Shown piece after piece: positions 63,991 through 64,000 of a DNA stretch of 64,000 nucleotides. The stretch comes from Echinococcus granulosus. Taxonomy: Eukaryota; Platyhelminthes; Cestoda; Cyclophyllidea; Taeniidae. Position numbers and translations under genes: made by a program. Location: contig NW_020170412.1 in NCBI RefSeq assembly GCF_000524195.1, forward strand, positions 95,108 through 159,107, read 5' to 3'. The stretch's first letter is position 1; the number at the start of each line of letters is the position of its first letter. The notes beneath the pieces are model-generated. The model worked only from the letters and a program-made list of their open reading frames with translations. It made no database searches and was not told the origin of the DNA.

Positions 63991-64000
63991 GTGTGTGTGT
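63991..64000. repeat. (GT)n tract at the window edge
   Basis: Five GT units reach the last base and may continue beyond it. Confidence 0.7.

Overview
The window looks like nuclear DNA of a flatworm, most probably a tapeworm (cestode). The coding exons belong to animal families (syntaxin-16, TCF/LEF, CDC40/PRP17, SLC25A38). Introns range from 37-72 bp up to many kilobases. Two genes have a 3' splice acceptor placed just in front of the start codon, as expected for spliced-leader trans-splicing. The non-coding DNA carries many short (CA)n, (GCAC)n and purine tracts. The genus is an inference only. Nothing bacterial, viral or CRISPR-like is visible.

Layout. (1) 1-785, + strand: 3' end of a syntaxin-16-like Qa-SNARE gene. 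(2) 2337-40675, - strand: one TCF/LEF (pangolin) Wnt effector gene spread over about 38 kb. Eight exons could be joined by phase: the beta-catenin-binding N-terminus (40532-40675), four low-complexity linker exons (27327-27760, 19321-19516, 15297-15669, 8836-9111), the HMG-box exon (4527-5831), and two exons that finish the C-clamp and a long tail (3031-3468, 2337-2958). At least one exon is missing between the first and second of these; a weak candidate lies at about 33.2 kb. (3) 43474-47197, + strand: a complete 8-exon CDC40/PRP17 splicing-factor gene (561 aa). (4) 47695-51668, - strand: a complete 6-exon mitochondrial carrier of the SLC25A38 (glycine carrier) type (298 aa), convergent with CDC40 and sharing a two-strand poly(A) signal region. 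(5) About 51.7-63 kb: repeat-rich DNA with several copies of a roughly 190-bp dispersed repeat in both orientations and a few exon-like ORFs. (6) About 63.0-63.76 kb, - strand: exons of an unidentified gene.

The genes do not form a pathway. They are housekeeping genes (membrane fusion, splicing, mitochondrial glycine/haem supply) around one large developmental regulator with long introns. The main points for a second look are the C-clamp split by an intron whose read-through codes an immediate stop, the dispersed repeat family, the trans-splicing acceptors, and the unidentified exons at 58.6 and 63.3 kb.
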